The position numbers were made by a program, and so were the translations under genes. This document shows positions 52,301 through 60,853 of a stretch of 64,000 nt of DNA, piece by piece; the stretch's first letter is position 1, and each line of letters opens with the position of its first letter. Location of the stretch: positions 1,178,001 to 1,242,000 of the forward strand of contig NZ_CAAHFG010000003.1 of assembly GCF_900890425.1 (NCBI RefSeq), in the 5' to 3' direction. The notes beneath the pieces are model-generated. The model did no database searches. It had not been told where the DNA came from and saw only the letters and a list, made by a program, of their open reading frames with translations. This stretch comes from Pontiella desulfatans (GTDB taxonomy: Bacteria > Verrucomicrobiota > Kiritimatiellia > Kiritimatiellales > Pontiellaceae).

Positions 52301-53138
52301 CGGGCTGGGAACCTATTGGCTACGGGCTGAAAACGACCGTTGGTGGCTGTGGCACAACGACCAGGTCGAGATGATGGCGTGGTATTTGAAGCTGCTGAAC
52401 CGCATGGAACCGCAGGGCGAAAAGACCGCCGGTGTTGCGCGGTGGCTGTTGATCAATCGCCAACATGGCGACCACTGGAAATCGACGCGCGACACCGCCA
52501 TCTGCGTGGAAGCGCTTTGCGAGTTTGTCGTCAACAACCGGAGCGCCGCAACGGATGCGCAATACGACGTGCTACTGAACGGGCAGGCTCAGGAGTCGGG
52601 ATTGACGCCGGGGCGCAACGAACTGGTGTTGGAAACCAAAGGGGACTCACCGCTGTTCTACGATGCAACGTGGAGCTACCGCACCCGCGAGAATCCGATT
52701 GCAGCTGAAACATGCGACCTGGTTTCGGTCTCGCGAGCCTACCACCGGGTGGATTGGCAAAGTGGCGAGCGCATTGGGGAACCGCTAGAGGCTGATGCAG
52801 TGCTCAAGGCGGGGCAAACCCTCGAGGTGGTGCTGGAGCTGGAGGCCGCGCAGGAGCTGGAATATGTGCTGGTGCAGGATTTTAAGCCGTCTGGATTTGA
52901 ATGCCAAGAAACCGAGAGTGGGTATCGCCAGGGGAAGCTGCGCCACTATCAGGAGCTGCACGACGAGCGGGTATCGAGTTATGTGTCGACGTTGCCGAAA
53001 GGAACATCGACGATCACCTACCGCATCCGCGCGGAACATGCGGGACGGGTGGGCGCCTTGCCGGCCACCGTGGAGCTGATGTATGCGCCCGACCAGGCGG
53101 CCAATTCCAACGAGGCCAAGCTTTCGGTGGAAAGATAG
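46398..53138 (+). CDS. Sel1-repeat / alpha-2-macroglobulin-like lipoprotein
   Basis: The 2246-residue product has a lipobox ending at Cys18. About nine Sel1-type TPR repeats follow (~25-385; e.g. AEWFLKAAEQGHERAQFNLG). MG domains begin near residue 940 (TDRPVYRPGDHGHIKLWRG) and again near 1380 (RETYRPGETVKLDIRATT). The A2M core is at ~1535-1600 (VYWNALVETDADGKASVEFA). The thioester motif is PHGCVEQT, Cys1754, followed by the helical thioester domain. Bacterial macroglobulins trap proteases in the periplasm; the thioester here has the CxEQ form and appears functional. The Sel1 fusion is unusual. No pbpC partner is next to it. The start is at ATG 46398 after CAGGGGG. Confidence 0.9.
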   Translation: MNRVSGILGAVLLVLAGCRSTELQSLEKRAQRGEAEAQGQLGWRYATGDGVETNLTKAVELYRQAAGQGNANAQFHLGNCYRLGRGVEQDKAKGAEWFLKAAEQGHERAQFNLGNRNRILGNYPEAVRWFHLAAEQGNASAQANLAQCLRMGMGTEMDMEGAFKWNRAAAEQGHARGQYNLGIHYLKGAGVAEDRELAMEWFAKAAGQGDKDARRKLHVMNAEGSDKVKALAPDWNRKINAGSQAMAQYNLALHAHNLKQYEDAARWFRQAAEKESAKAQYYLATYYRDGRGVEKSMEEAVKWYRLAAEQGYAKAQYGLGLRYAKGEGVEKNPKVAAEWILKSAEQGYALAMVAMVYRYEKADGVDEDMDEAMRWYRLAMENGYDRRLKEQKPLVDHAAVFAENAALLQAIPGSSANYVEWMQVAVESKDELKLKEEIDPFLQELVKANPADWKTLHAAAMGYHFAPGSGYKNKALARWKALGLMARAHGAMQGATPAQTKLFHNHYLEIIIAQRDEQPHMLQLKTTDYSEHDVLGYRLGAGLSRRPVFHAVPASHDAAATDGELARWLIAQGAQMIEGQDAAGTSLALFAMLVAGQQLEMPLNMGEPHMDVLAAMADNETAVWVDEEPEVVALPDDYAFIPVFQQLADGGNKKVAAVLASLCQSRCQLERAAGYFEIAGNTNAVRSIRASQGTVKRCPPAAAGVAPEISFSYRNGSAVEVSVFRINAGTNLLERLKAGDVKYSELSLLQGNPDWFRKCGGFDAPGALREVERFTVELDPHPDHRDRRERIAFPPLEAGSYLVRTRIAGGNTAEAQLNVLDTMVYSAKLADSPATNAHTLYLMCDPQTGEPRADAPIHFLRLFGGRHSNRDGDLVDDAYTVKQHLEGRTAENGCHVLEERLLTKKDRDIQVLANLSGGHPFVAESDSSDRRGYTHSKSSAQDTFVATDRPVYRPGDHGHIKLWRGAETNAYPIEISQKRSRMVLPVEPDGSWEADQYGGSQASFEIPDEAPLGDYSVRDETSEHGLSLGTVKVEEYRAPEFEVSIRQLDDGRIEIGADYAYGQPVAGGFAMATIECGSFDPSPWYPEAEFDRLWHAGYWWHGGQFEAEESHRRNSQWFHERVEAQMDETGRLVIDLSEYEGGEKALAGSGMFEVSANVRDAAHKRYRATEYFFNKLQEARLCVHLDKAFYEAGERPVCLLETKEPVDGVELALSRLEGTNRVAVAKQPFADGRVELGALAPGLYEAKAVAEGELDSRPFRFLVRGDMGAGLGGETPIRLVREKGVYHAGGTATVLVQVDQPGRWVYFFERVAGRDTFSLPKVLFMDEASKRIELPLEPGEGGRIQCAVMTVAEGKMHLASCRIPVVEHGRRAGEVELATDRETYRPGETVKLDIRATTTDGTGKPCAVAVTVYNATLDSFSNRWRSIYSALFSPWANAYWSSLSMDLGWPREMGAEVEWWVMQNLAPNRWNRAWLAAESDSMAGGYGGADDLFGDSGGSSVFASLDAASSPEITKPKVSYMIAEEKEAPMSIRSDFRDAVYWNALVETDADGKASVEFALPDSLTEWKIMAWAMHTNFAASGSTSVKCAKDFVLQLNTPRFVVEGDDVEITGSLRNHSTNSLDAAASCAVEGGAAALASDAMKNVGELMPGEERMLGWTLKAEVEGSAMVTVSSVAGNVSDAMARPVPVLPHGMLKRGGRSGVLAGDRHEERVVIEVPEAIEPGSLEFSLNCTPNMLESVATALPYLADYPHGCVEQTLNRFLPSLVVLQTLDRLGLEMEDLSVAMPAGRQAVFERDEIIQRAQAGINKLLEVQHWNGWWSWEIGSGYSDHDPMVSAWVLRGLHRASQVDGLDVEAGDIRKASDRMVAHVKQLMVPPWHQRREETLTQADAFMAVVLAEVDPAAFLKGRDLATAKEVVPRFAPFLKANVAELSLYGKLLLAYALELGGDKAGRDDLLRFIGQYVEHDAGLGTYWLRAENDRWWLWHNDQVEMMAWYLKLLNRMEPQGEKTAGVARWLLINRQHGDHWKSTRDTAICVEALCEFVVNNRSAATDAQYDVLLNGQAQESGLTPGRNELVLETKGDSPLFYDATWSYRTRENPIAAETCDLVSVSRAYHRVDWQSGERIGEPLEADAVLKAGQTLEVVLELEAAQELEYVLVQDFKPSGFECQETESGYRQGKLRHYQELHDERVSSYVSTLPKGTSTITYRIRAEHAGRVGALPATVELMYAPDQAANSNEAKLSVER

Positions 53139-53206
53139 CCTGAAATCGGTGTCAGGCGCCGTTTAATAAGTACTGTAGAATGATCGGGCAAGTGAAAGGG
53201 AAAACC

Positions 53207-54718
53207 ATGACCAAGGGAATTATTGCGGGTGTTGTTGTGTTGGCGGGCATCGCTGCGGCGGAGCGTCCGAATATTGTGTGGATCTTTTCGGACGATCATT
53301 CGTACCAGACGATCGGGGCGTATGGCGGGCGGTTGAAGGATCTGAACCTGTCGCCGAACATCGACAAGATTGCAAAGGAAGGCATGCGGTTTGATCGCGC
53401 CTATGTCGGCAATTCGATCTGTGCGCCGAGCCGGGCGACGCTGCTGACGGGCAAGCATTCCCACATGAACGGCAAGTATGACAACCGCGACGCGTTCAAC
53501 CACGACCAGCAGCAGTTCCAGAAGATTCTGCAGAAGAACGGGTATCAAACGGTGATGGTCGGCAAGATCCACCTGAACGGCAAAATGCAGGGCTTCGATT
53601 ATTGGGAGGTGTTGCCGGGGCAGGGTAAATACCACGATCCCGACTTCATTACCGAACAGGGCAAGACCACCTATCCCGGCCGCTATGTGACGGACGTCAT
53701 CACCGAGCGTGCGCTGAACTGGTTGGAGAACGAGCGGGAGAAGGACAAACCGTTCATGCTGATGGTTCACCACAAGGCGCCGCACCGCAACTGGGATCCG
53801 GCCGACCGCCACATGTCGATGTTCGAGGGCATCGAGATTCCCGAGCCGGCCAATCTGTTCGACGACTATGCCAACCGCGGCACCGCCGCCAGCCAGCAAG
53901 ACATGAGCATCGCCAAGACCATGAAGCTGGATACCGATCTGAAGGCCGAGGGAAAGCGTTTCGCCGGGAATCCGCGCTATGTGGAGAGACAAAAGTGGTT
54001 TGCCGAAAACCAGCCGGAAGGCAAGGCGCTCGTGAAGTGGAAATACCAGACCTACATGAAGGACTACCTGCGCTGCACCTGGGCGGTTGATGAGAGCGTT
54101 GGGAAAGTGCTCCAGGCCTTGGAGGAGCAGGGGCTGGCCGACAACACGATCGTGATGTATTCCTCCGACCAGGGCTTCTACATGGGCGAGCATGGCTGGT
54201 TCGACAAACGCTTCATGTATGAGGAATCGTTCCGCACCCCGCTTGTGGCCAAGTGGCCGGGCAAGATCAAGCCGGGTTCGGTCAATACCGACCTGGTGCA
54301 AAACATCGACTTTGCCGAAACCTTCCTCGAGCTGGCCGGCGCGCCGATCCCCTCCGGCATGCAGGGCAAGAGCCTCGTGCCGCTGTTCAAGGGCGAGACG
54401 CCGGAGGATTGGCGCGATTCGCTCTACTATCACTACTACGAATATCCGGCCGTCCACAGCGTCCGCCGCCACGAAGGCATCTTCGATGGCCGTTGGAAGT
54501 TGATCCGATATTACGGCGTGGATGTTCCCGGCGGCGAGGAGTGGGAGCTGTTCGACCTCCAGAACGACCCGGCGGAGATGAAGAACGTCTTTGGGCACCC
54601 GGAAAACAAGGCGCAGATCCAACGCCAGAAAAAGGAGCTCGAAGCCCTGAAAAAGCAATACCAGGTGCCCGACGAACCTCCTCCCCAGAATGCCGGAGGA
54701 AAGAAGCAGCAGAAATAG
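53207..54718 (+). CDS. Type I sulfatase, secreted
   Basis: The 503-residue enzyme has a signal peptide (IIAGVVVLAGIAAA) and the alkaline-phosphatase-like sulfatase fold: metal ligands in NIVWIFSDDHS, the formylglycine signature SICAPSRATLLTG with Cys72 as the residue to be oxidised, MVGKIHLNG, HHKAPHRNW and MYSSDQGFYMGEHGWFDKR. Such sulfatases desulfate polysaccharides (carrageenan, ulvan, fucoidan) or host glycans. No anaerobic sulfatase-maturating enzyme is in the window. GAAAGGG precedes the ATG. The tail is Pro/Gln/Lys-rich. Confidence 0.94.
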   Translation: MTKGIIAGVVVLAGIAAAERPNIVWIFSDDHSYQTIGAYGGRLKDLNLSPNIDKIAKEGMRFDRAYVGNSICAPSRATLLTGKHSHMNGKYDNRDAFNHDQQQFQKILQKNGYQTVMVGKIHLNGKMQGFDYWEVLPGQGKYHDPDFITEQGKTTYPGRYVTDVITERALNWLENEREKDKPFMLMVHHKAPHRNWDPADRHMSMFEGIEIPEPANLFDDYANRGTAASQQDMSIAKTMKLDTDLKAEGKRFAGNPRYVERQKWFAENQPEGKALVKWKYQTYMKDYLRCTWAVDESVGKVLQALEEQGLADNTIVMYSSDQGFYMGEHGWFDKRFMYEESFRTPLVAKWPGKIKPGSVNTDLVQNIDFAETFLELAGAPIPSGMQGKSLVPLFKGETPEDWRDSLYYHYYEYPAVHSVRRHEGIFDGRWKLIRYYGVDVPGGEEWELFDLQNDPAEMKNVFGHPENKAQIQRQKKELEALKKQYQVPDEPPPQNAGGKKQQK

Positions 54719-54801
54719 GGGGATGATATTTCGGTTGAACCGGCGGACGAAAACGGTTTCTATGCCCCTTCACTTGAACAACCCCCTCATTTTGGAGAAC
54801 G

Positions 54802-55140
54802 ATGGAACTAATACGTATTGCAGATACTCTTGAGGCTGAGCTCGTCTATGGCCCTACGGGTTGGGAACGGATCAATATCGAAACGGTCTTCGCTTCGGAT
54901 TTGATGAGCGATGTCTTGATGAGCGACCGCGACGAACTGTTGCTTATGACCTCGCTTTCGACGGAGCAGTCCATCCGATCGGCGGGAATCGTAGGATCCG
55001 AGGCCGTGATTATTGCCAACAACAAGACAGTGACCGAAGGCATGATCGAGCTGGCCAAGGATCAGGAAGTCGCCTTGCTCTGCACCCGTTTCCCGAAATA
55101 TGAATCGTGCGTCCGGCTGGGCCGGATCATGGAGCCTTGA
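54802..55140 (+). CDS. DRTGG-domain-like protein (first copy)
   Basis: The 112-residue protein resembles the DRTGG domain (DTLEAELVYG ... VFASDLMSDVLM ... VIIANNKTVTEGMIELAKDQEVALLCT). It is the first gene of a four-gene set with a CBS-ATPase, a second DRTGG-like protein and a PHP protein. This set is typical of [FeFe]-hydrogenase neighbourhoods in clostridia and Thermotogae, but no hydrogenase is present here. GGAG precedes the start. Its stop overlaps the next ATG. Confidence 0.8.
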   Translation: MELIRIADTLEAELVYGPTGWERINIETVFASDLMSDVLMSDRDELLLMTSLSTEQSIRSAGIVGSEAVIIANNKTVTEGMIELAKDQEVALLCTRFPKYESCVRLGRIMEP

Positions 55141-56069
55141 TGGACGGCGAGCAAAAAGAACCGCTCCAGTCGTCGTTGCGGGTTCAGGAACTCATCTACG
55201 GCCTGCGCATCAGCGAGGTGATGACCAGCAAGGTTTTCGCGGTGTCGCGCAACTGCACGATGCGCGATGTGCAGACCATCATGAAAAACAACTCCATCAC
55301 CGGGGTTCCCGTGGTGGACAACAAACGCGTGGTCGGCATTATTACGATGAACGACCTGATGAATGCGCTGGAACAGGGCGCCATGGAGGAGGGGGTAACC
55401 AAATGGATGGTGGGCGAGGTGCAGACCCTCGCCGAGGAAATGCCGCTCTCCTTCGCGATTTCCGCTTTCGGTAAATTTTCCTTCCGCCAATTCCCCGTGG
55501 TGAACAAGAAAAACGAACTGACCGGCATCCTCACTTTCCGCAACATCAACCACGCCCTGATTCGGGAGTTGTCGCGCCAGTTGCGCGAAATGGAGCAGCA
55601 GCATGAACATCCGGACGAGCCGGATGCACTACGGTTGAACAAGGTGTACCAGTTGCATCGCTACGACTTCGAAAACGGGGGCAAGGCCTCCAGCGAGATT
55701 AAGAAATTCCTGAAGGAGCGCGGAATTCCGCCCAAGGTTGTGCGGCGCGTGGCGGTGGCCAGCTATGAGCTGGAAATCAACCTGGTGGCCCATTCGATCG
55801 GCGGCATGCTTGGTTTCGACATCAACACGGATCGCGTCAAGATTTCCTCGCACGACCGCGGCCCGGGGATTGAGGACACCGAGAAGGCGATGACGGAAGG
55901 CTATTCCACCGCCAACGAATGGATCCGTTCGCAAGGGTTCGGGGCCGGCATGGGATTGCCCAATGTCAAGCGGGTGTCCGACGAGTTTGCCATCGAGTCC
56001 GCCGTGGGCATGGGAACCATGGTGCAGGCCATCATCAATTTGAAACCGGAGAATGTGAATGAAGATTAG
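55140..56069 (+). CDS. CBS-domain / RsbW-type ATPase fusion
   Basis: The 309-residue protein has two CBS motifs (~25-150; VMTSKVFAVSRNCTMRDVQ, ITGVPVVDNKRVVGIIT, then FPVVNKKNELTGILT). A GHKL ATPase domain follows (~180-305) with the N-box YELEINLVAHS, G1 SHDRGPGIED and G2 GFGAGMGLPNVKRVS. This looks like a serine kinase / anti-sigma regulator (RsbW/RsbT type) controlled by an adenylate-binding CBS pair. Its start overlaps the previous stop by one base, and its end overlaps the next gene by 11 bp, so the set is one translational unit. Confidence 0.87.
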   Translation: MDGEQKEPLQSSLRVQELIYGLRISEVMTSKVFAVSRNCTMRDVQTIMKNNSITGVPVVDNKRVVGIITMNDLMNALEQGAMEEGVTKWMVGEVQTLAEEMPLSFAISAFGKFSFRQFPVVNKKNELTGILTFRNINHALIRELSRQLREMEQQHEHPDEPDALRLNKVYQLHRYDFENGGKASSEIKKFLKERGIPPKVVRRVAVASYELEINLVAHSIGGMLGFDINTDRVKISSHDRGPGIEDTEKAMTEGYSTANEWIRSQGFGAGMGLPNVKRVSDEFAIESAVGMGTMVQAIINLKPENVNED

Positions 56070-56403
56070 CGAAATCGAATCCCTGGAACCGTTTACCTGC
56101 CTGCAGGACGAGTTTTCCGATGTTGAAGTTCAAGCCGGCTACACGTCCGACCTGCTCAGCGATGTGATGGGCAATGCCGAAGAAGGATCCGTCTTGATTA
56201 CGATCCAAGCGCACAAGAACACCGTTGCGGTTTCTTCGTTGGCCGGCGTGGTGGCCATCATCATCTGCAACAACCGTCCCGTGGCCGACGACATGCTCGA
56301 GGCCGCGCGCAACGAAGGCATTGCCATTTTCCAGACGGCTGAAAACCAGTTCAACACCTCCGCACTCATTGCCCAGCACATCGGCGGCTGCCCCGCTCGC
56401 TAG
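56059..56403 (+). CDS. DRTGG-domain-like protein (second copy)
   Basis: The 114-residue protein is related to the product at 54802 (FTCLQDEFSDVEVQAGYTSDLLSDVM ... VAIIICNNRPVADDMLEAARNEGIAIFQT). It overlaps the CBS-ATPase gene by 11 bp and is followed by the PHP gene after nine bases. The paired DRTGG-like proteins probably bind the same kind of ligand. Confidence 0.8.
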   Translation: MKISEIESLEPFTCLQDEFSDVEVQAGYTSDLLSDVMGNAEEGSVLITIQAHKNTVAVSSLAGVVAIIICNNRPVADDMLEAARNEGIAIFQTAENQFNTSALIAQHIGGCPAR

Positions 56404-56412
56404 GAGACGGCA

Positions 56413-57102
56413 ATGCATTATCGGTCGGATTTCCACATCCACAGTTGCCTGTCGCCCTGTGCGTCGCTGGAAATGTCGCCGGTTTCGATTGTGCAAAAGG
56501 CGAAGAATGCGGGGTTGAACGCCATTGCGCTTTCGGATCATAACTGCGCCTTCAACCTGCCCGGGTTTGCGGAAATCTGCGAACGGCACGGCATGGCGTG
56601 CCTCTATGGCCTGGAGGTCACCACGGTCGAGGAGGCGCATGTGCTTTGCCTGTTCGATCAGCTCGATAGCGCCATGCAACTCGGGGCGCTCGTCTACGAC
56701 AGCCTGCCCGATGTCATGAACCAGCCCGAACGGTTCGGCGACCAACCGATCATCGACGAAAACGAGGAAATCCTTGGTTTTGCCGAAAAATTCCTGATCA
56801 GCGCATCGGGCTACGATGTCAGCGCCCTGCTTAAACAGGTGCATGCGCTGGGTGGGCTTTTCATCCCGGCCCACATTGACCGGCAGGTCTACGGAATTAT
56901 TTCTCAGCTCGGTTTCCTGCCGGATGAACCCTTCGATGCCGTCGAGCTGACCGCCTACGGCGATCCCGCCCTGGCGCTGGACTATCCCATCGTCCGCAAC
57001 TCGGACTCGCATGAACTCGGTACCATCGGCAAAGCCTTTACGGAGTTTGAGATCGATGCCCTGACCGTGGAGAACATCCGTACCTTTTTGGCGCGAGGCT
57101 GA
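56413..57102 (+). CDS. PHP-domain phosphoesterase-like protein
   Basis: The 229-residue protein has the PHP metal motifs DFHIHSCLSPC (H-x-H), IALSDHNCAF, EVTTVEEAHVLCLF, IPAHIDRQVYG and RNSDSHELGTIG. It is likely a metal-dependent phosphoesterase, with unknown substrate, the last gene of the DRTGG/CBS-ATPase set. GGAGACGG precedes its start. Confidence 0.88.
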   Translation: MHYRSDFHIHSCLSPCASLEMSPVSIVQKAKNAGLNAIALSDHNCAFNLPGFAEICERHGMACLYGLEVTTVEEAHVLCLFDQLDSAMQLGALVYDSLPDVMNQPERFGDQPIIDENEEILGFAEKFLISASGYDVSALLKQVHALGGLFIPAHIDRQVYGIISQLGFLPDEPFDAVELTAYGDPALALDYPIVRNSDSHELGTIGKAFTEFEIDALTVENIRTFLARG

Positions 57103-57185
57103 TTCCTGCCTGTTTTTCATTGAGTGCGGGGTTTTTCCTGTCCATTCTGCAACCCTGTTTGAATTTCCAATGGAAGGAACCCACC

Positions 57186-58145
57186 ATGAAGACCGTAATG
57201 CTGTGCATCGTTAGTTTCGCCCTTGTTTCATTGTCGGCCGACGCCAAGCTCAAGGCGTTGATTGTGGATGGCCAGAACAACCATGTCGTCTGGCCGAAAT
57301 CGACCATCATGATGAAGCAATATCTTGAGGAAACCGGTCTGTTCGAGGTCGATATCGACCGCACCCGCTTCATCTGGAAGTCGGAACGCGAGAAGGCATT
57401 TCTTCCGTTGGCTGGGGATTTCCCGAACGAGGCCACGAAAAATCCCCAGGCCGATCCCGAATTCAAGCCAACGTTCAAGGGCTATGATGTTGTGGTCTCC
57501 AACTTTGGATGGAAGGCGGCCGATTGGCCGGAGGAAACCCGCAAGGCGCTGGAGGATTACATGCAGGCGGGCGGCGGATTTGTTTCCGTGCATGCCGCCG
57601 ACAACGCCTGGCCGCTTTGGAAGGAGTTCAACAAGATGATCGGTGTCGGGGGATGGGGCGGTCGCAACGAGAAGGACGGCCCGTTTGTCTACTACAACGA
57701 CCAAGGTGAAATCATCCGCGACCTCTCCCCGGGCAACGGCGGCACGCATGGCAAAAGGCATGAGTTCCCGGTAACGGTCCGCGAGCCGGAACACCCGATT
57801 ACGAAGGGGATGCCGAAGGTTTGGCTGACCTCCGAGGACGAGTGCTACGCCAAGCTGCGCGGCCCGGCCGAAAACATGACGATCCTGGCCACGGGTGAGG
57901 ATTGTCTGGTGGAGGAGCGCAAAGGGCAGCACCAGCCGATGCTGATGGTGATCGACTATGGGAAGGGCCGTGTTTTCCACACCACGCTGGGGCACGATAC
58001 GCCGGCGCTCGAAGGGGTGGGCTTCATTGTTTCGTTCAAGCGCGGTTGCGAATGGGCGGCCTCCGGCAAGGTGACCCAGCCGGTGCCCTCCGATTTCCCG
58101 ACGGCGGAAAACGTCTCCGCGCGGAAGTTCGAGCTCAAGAAATAG
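57186..58145 (+). CDS. Secreted ThuA-like protein
   Basis: The 319-residue product has a signal peptide (VMLCIVSFALVSLSADA) and a ThuA / glutamine-amidotransferase-like fold: KALIVDGQNNHVVWP, YDVVVSNFGW, YMQAGGGFVSVHAADNAW, VREPEHPITKGMP, and GKGRVFHTTLGHD. The nucleophile Cys of amidotransferases is absent. ThuA proteins are common in PVC polysaccharide clusters, often in trehalose or sugar-related contexts, but their activity is uncertain. GGAAGG precedes the ATG, which decides the start over an earlier in-frame ATG. Confidence 0.87.
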   Translation: MKTVMLCIVSFALVSLSADAKLKALIVDGQNNHVVWPKSTIMMKQYLEETGLFEVDIDRTRFIWKSEREKAFLPLAGDFPNEATKNPQADPEFKPTFKGYDVVVSNFGWKAADWPEETRKALEDYMQAGGGFVSVHAADNAWPLWKEFNKMIGVGGWGGRNEKDGPFVYYNDQGEIIRDLSPGNGGTHGKRHEFPVTVREPEHPITKGMPKVWLTSEDECYAKLRGPAENMTILATGEDCLVEERKGQHQPMLMVIDYGKGRVFHTTLGHDTPALEGVGFIVSFKRGCEWAASGKVTQPVPSDFPTAENVSARKFELKK

Positions 58146-58232
58146 GTTCCGGTTGGCCGGGATCCCAAAGTTGGCAACCGTCTTGCTACAATACGGGCCT
58201 GAATTAGAGCTCAAGGTTTAGCGAGGGAATGG

Positions 58233-59000
58233 ATGAGGATGGGTTTGCACCGCTTTTTGATGATTTTTACCGCAGTGGCATCGGTTGGCCTGGCGGAGTC
58301 GGTTGAATACGACTTCAACGATTTCGATGACGGCCCGATCGATGGCCAGCAAGAGTGGAACGTCTACAACAAGGTCAAGGATTCCTCCCCGCTGTCGGTG
58401 ATGGATGTGGTCGGGGCGCATGGCGTTGCCGGCGACAAGGCGCTTGTTTTGCAGAAATCCGACACCCCGATCCGTTGTGTAACCGGCGAGCCGGTGCGCT
58501 GGCTGCCCGGCAGCACGCTCACGGTCGAGTTTGATTTCAGGCTGGGCCAAACCGCAACGGAACCCACCCGGGATTTACCGGTGCTCGAATTCATGATCGG
58601 CAACTCGCTGCTGAGCGAAAAGGCCCGATGGGGGATTACCCTCCAAACCCTGCCCAGCGGCGATTGGAAACTCAGCGGCGCCATGCCCGATGAAGCCTCC
58701 ACCAAGATTTATGGCGAGAACCTGCTGATTCGTCCGGCGAGCGATGTGTTGTTGTCCGACTGGTTCAAGTTCAAGCTCGTCGTTAAAAAGCTGGAGGAGC
58801 CCGATCGGTTCGACGCCTCGGTCGAGATCGTCGACACCAAGGGCAAGACGCTGGCAACCCTCAAGTTTGCGAGCAAAGGCAAGGACAAGGTCACCAAAGC
58901 CATGTGGAATTTGCCGCGCGTCAACGCGGGGTTCCATGTTTCGCGCGACCAACAAGGCCTCGCCGTCATCGACAATCTCGTCATTTCAACGGCAAAGTAG
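58233..59000 (+). CDS. Secreted jelly-roll-like protein, unknown
   Basis: The 255-residue product has a signal peptide (FLMIFTAVASVGLAES) followed by a single beta-sandwich-like domain (VEYDFNDFDDGPIDGQQEWN ... LTVEFDFRLGQ ... FKFKLVVKKLE ... AVIDNLVIST), the pattern of concanavalin-like / LamG-type glycan-binding domains. No catalytic motif was identified. GAGGG precedes the ATG. It stands downstream of the ThuA-like gene and probably belongs to the same extracellular glycan-handling repertoire. Confidence 0.7.
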   Translation: MRMGLHRFLMIFTAVASVGLAESVEYDFNDFDDGPIDGQQEWNVYNKVKDSSPLSVMDVVGAHGVAGDKALVLQKSDTPIRCVTGEPVRWLPGSTLTVEFDFRLGQTATEPTRDLPVLEFMIGNSLLSEKARWGITLQTLPSGDWKLSGAMPDEASTKIYGENLLIRPASDVLLSDWFKFKLVVKKLEEPDRFDASVEIVDTKGKTLATLKFASKGKDKVTKAMWNLPRVNAGFHVSRDQQGLAVIDNLVISTAK

Positions 59001-59093
59001 CATCCCTTTCCTGAATTGCCTTGACTCGCAACGCTGTTTTCCAATGATTGGCGCTTTTGTAGCGGATTCCGGTCAGTTGGAGAGGAGCATTTC

Positions 59094-59441
59094 ATGCTAG
59101 TGGGTGGAGGCATCATTAAATCAGCCATGCAGAAGCGTGGATTCAAGCATCGGCGTACGGAGGATCAGTTTTCGATCCGAGGCGAATATGCGCGCAACCT
59201 GCAATATGTTTATTCGAAGGAATACCAGACCTCGGGCGGCCTCGTGGTCGACCTGGCCTATTTTTCCGTCGATATTTTGGGCGAAAAGCTGGTGATGGGC
59301 CTCTATCGCGAAAACCCCACCATTGAAAATGGAATCTACGTCAACGCCTCGCGATCCATCGATCTTCAAAAGTTCGATGCCGATTCCATCAACCGGGAAC
59401 TCGACCGGTTGATCACGCCCGTGAGGGATCGTTTTAAATAA
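59094..59441 (+). CDS. Hypothetical protein, 115 residues
   Basis: I do not recognise a family. The chain is soluble, mixed alpha/beta, with no signal peptide (FKHRRTEDQFSIRGEYARNL ... DLAYFSVDILGEKLVMGLYR). It lies 13 bp before dapL and may be co-transcribed with it. GGAGAGG precedes the start at rather long spacing. Confidence 0.55.
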   Translation: MLVGGGIIKSAMQKRGFKHRRTEDQFSIRGEYARNLQYVYSKEYQTSGGLVVDLAYFSVDILGEKLVMGLYRENPTIENGIYVNASRSIDLQKFDADSINRELDRLITPVRDRFK

Positions 59442-59454
59442 AGGAGATACAGAA

Positions 59455-60675
<1,221 letters not shown>

Positions 60676-60694
60676 ACCCGGCCGGATTCGACGG

Positions 60695-60724
60695 AAGGCG
60701 GGGTGGCAGTCCATCCCGCCTTTC
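60695..60724 (+). terminator. Rho-independent terminator after dapL
   Basis: AAGGCGGGGTGG pairs with CCATCCCGCCTT (one G-U) over a four-base loop CAGT and is followed by TCTTCT. Confidence 0.8.
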
Positions 60725-60733
60725 TTCTGCCCT

Positions 60734-60785
60734 CAAGGTATATCATCCAACTACCACGATCGTGGTGGTTGGATGATATACCTTG
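60734..60785. repeat. 52-bp near-perfect palindrome
   Basis: The sequence from AAGGTATATCATCCAAC through the central ACCACGATCGTGGT to GTTGGATGATATACCTT is symmetric about 60759/60760 with a single T-G pair (60752 / 60767), and one further C-G pair outside. It lies between dapL and waaA. It is not a simple terminator because no T-run follows. Confidence 0.8.
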
Positions 60786-60853
60786 GTGGCCGGGAAGGGG
60801 GATCCCGCTCGGTTTTTGGTTTCGTTGAACGCCAATTTACGTATGATGCCGCG

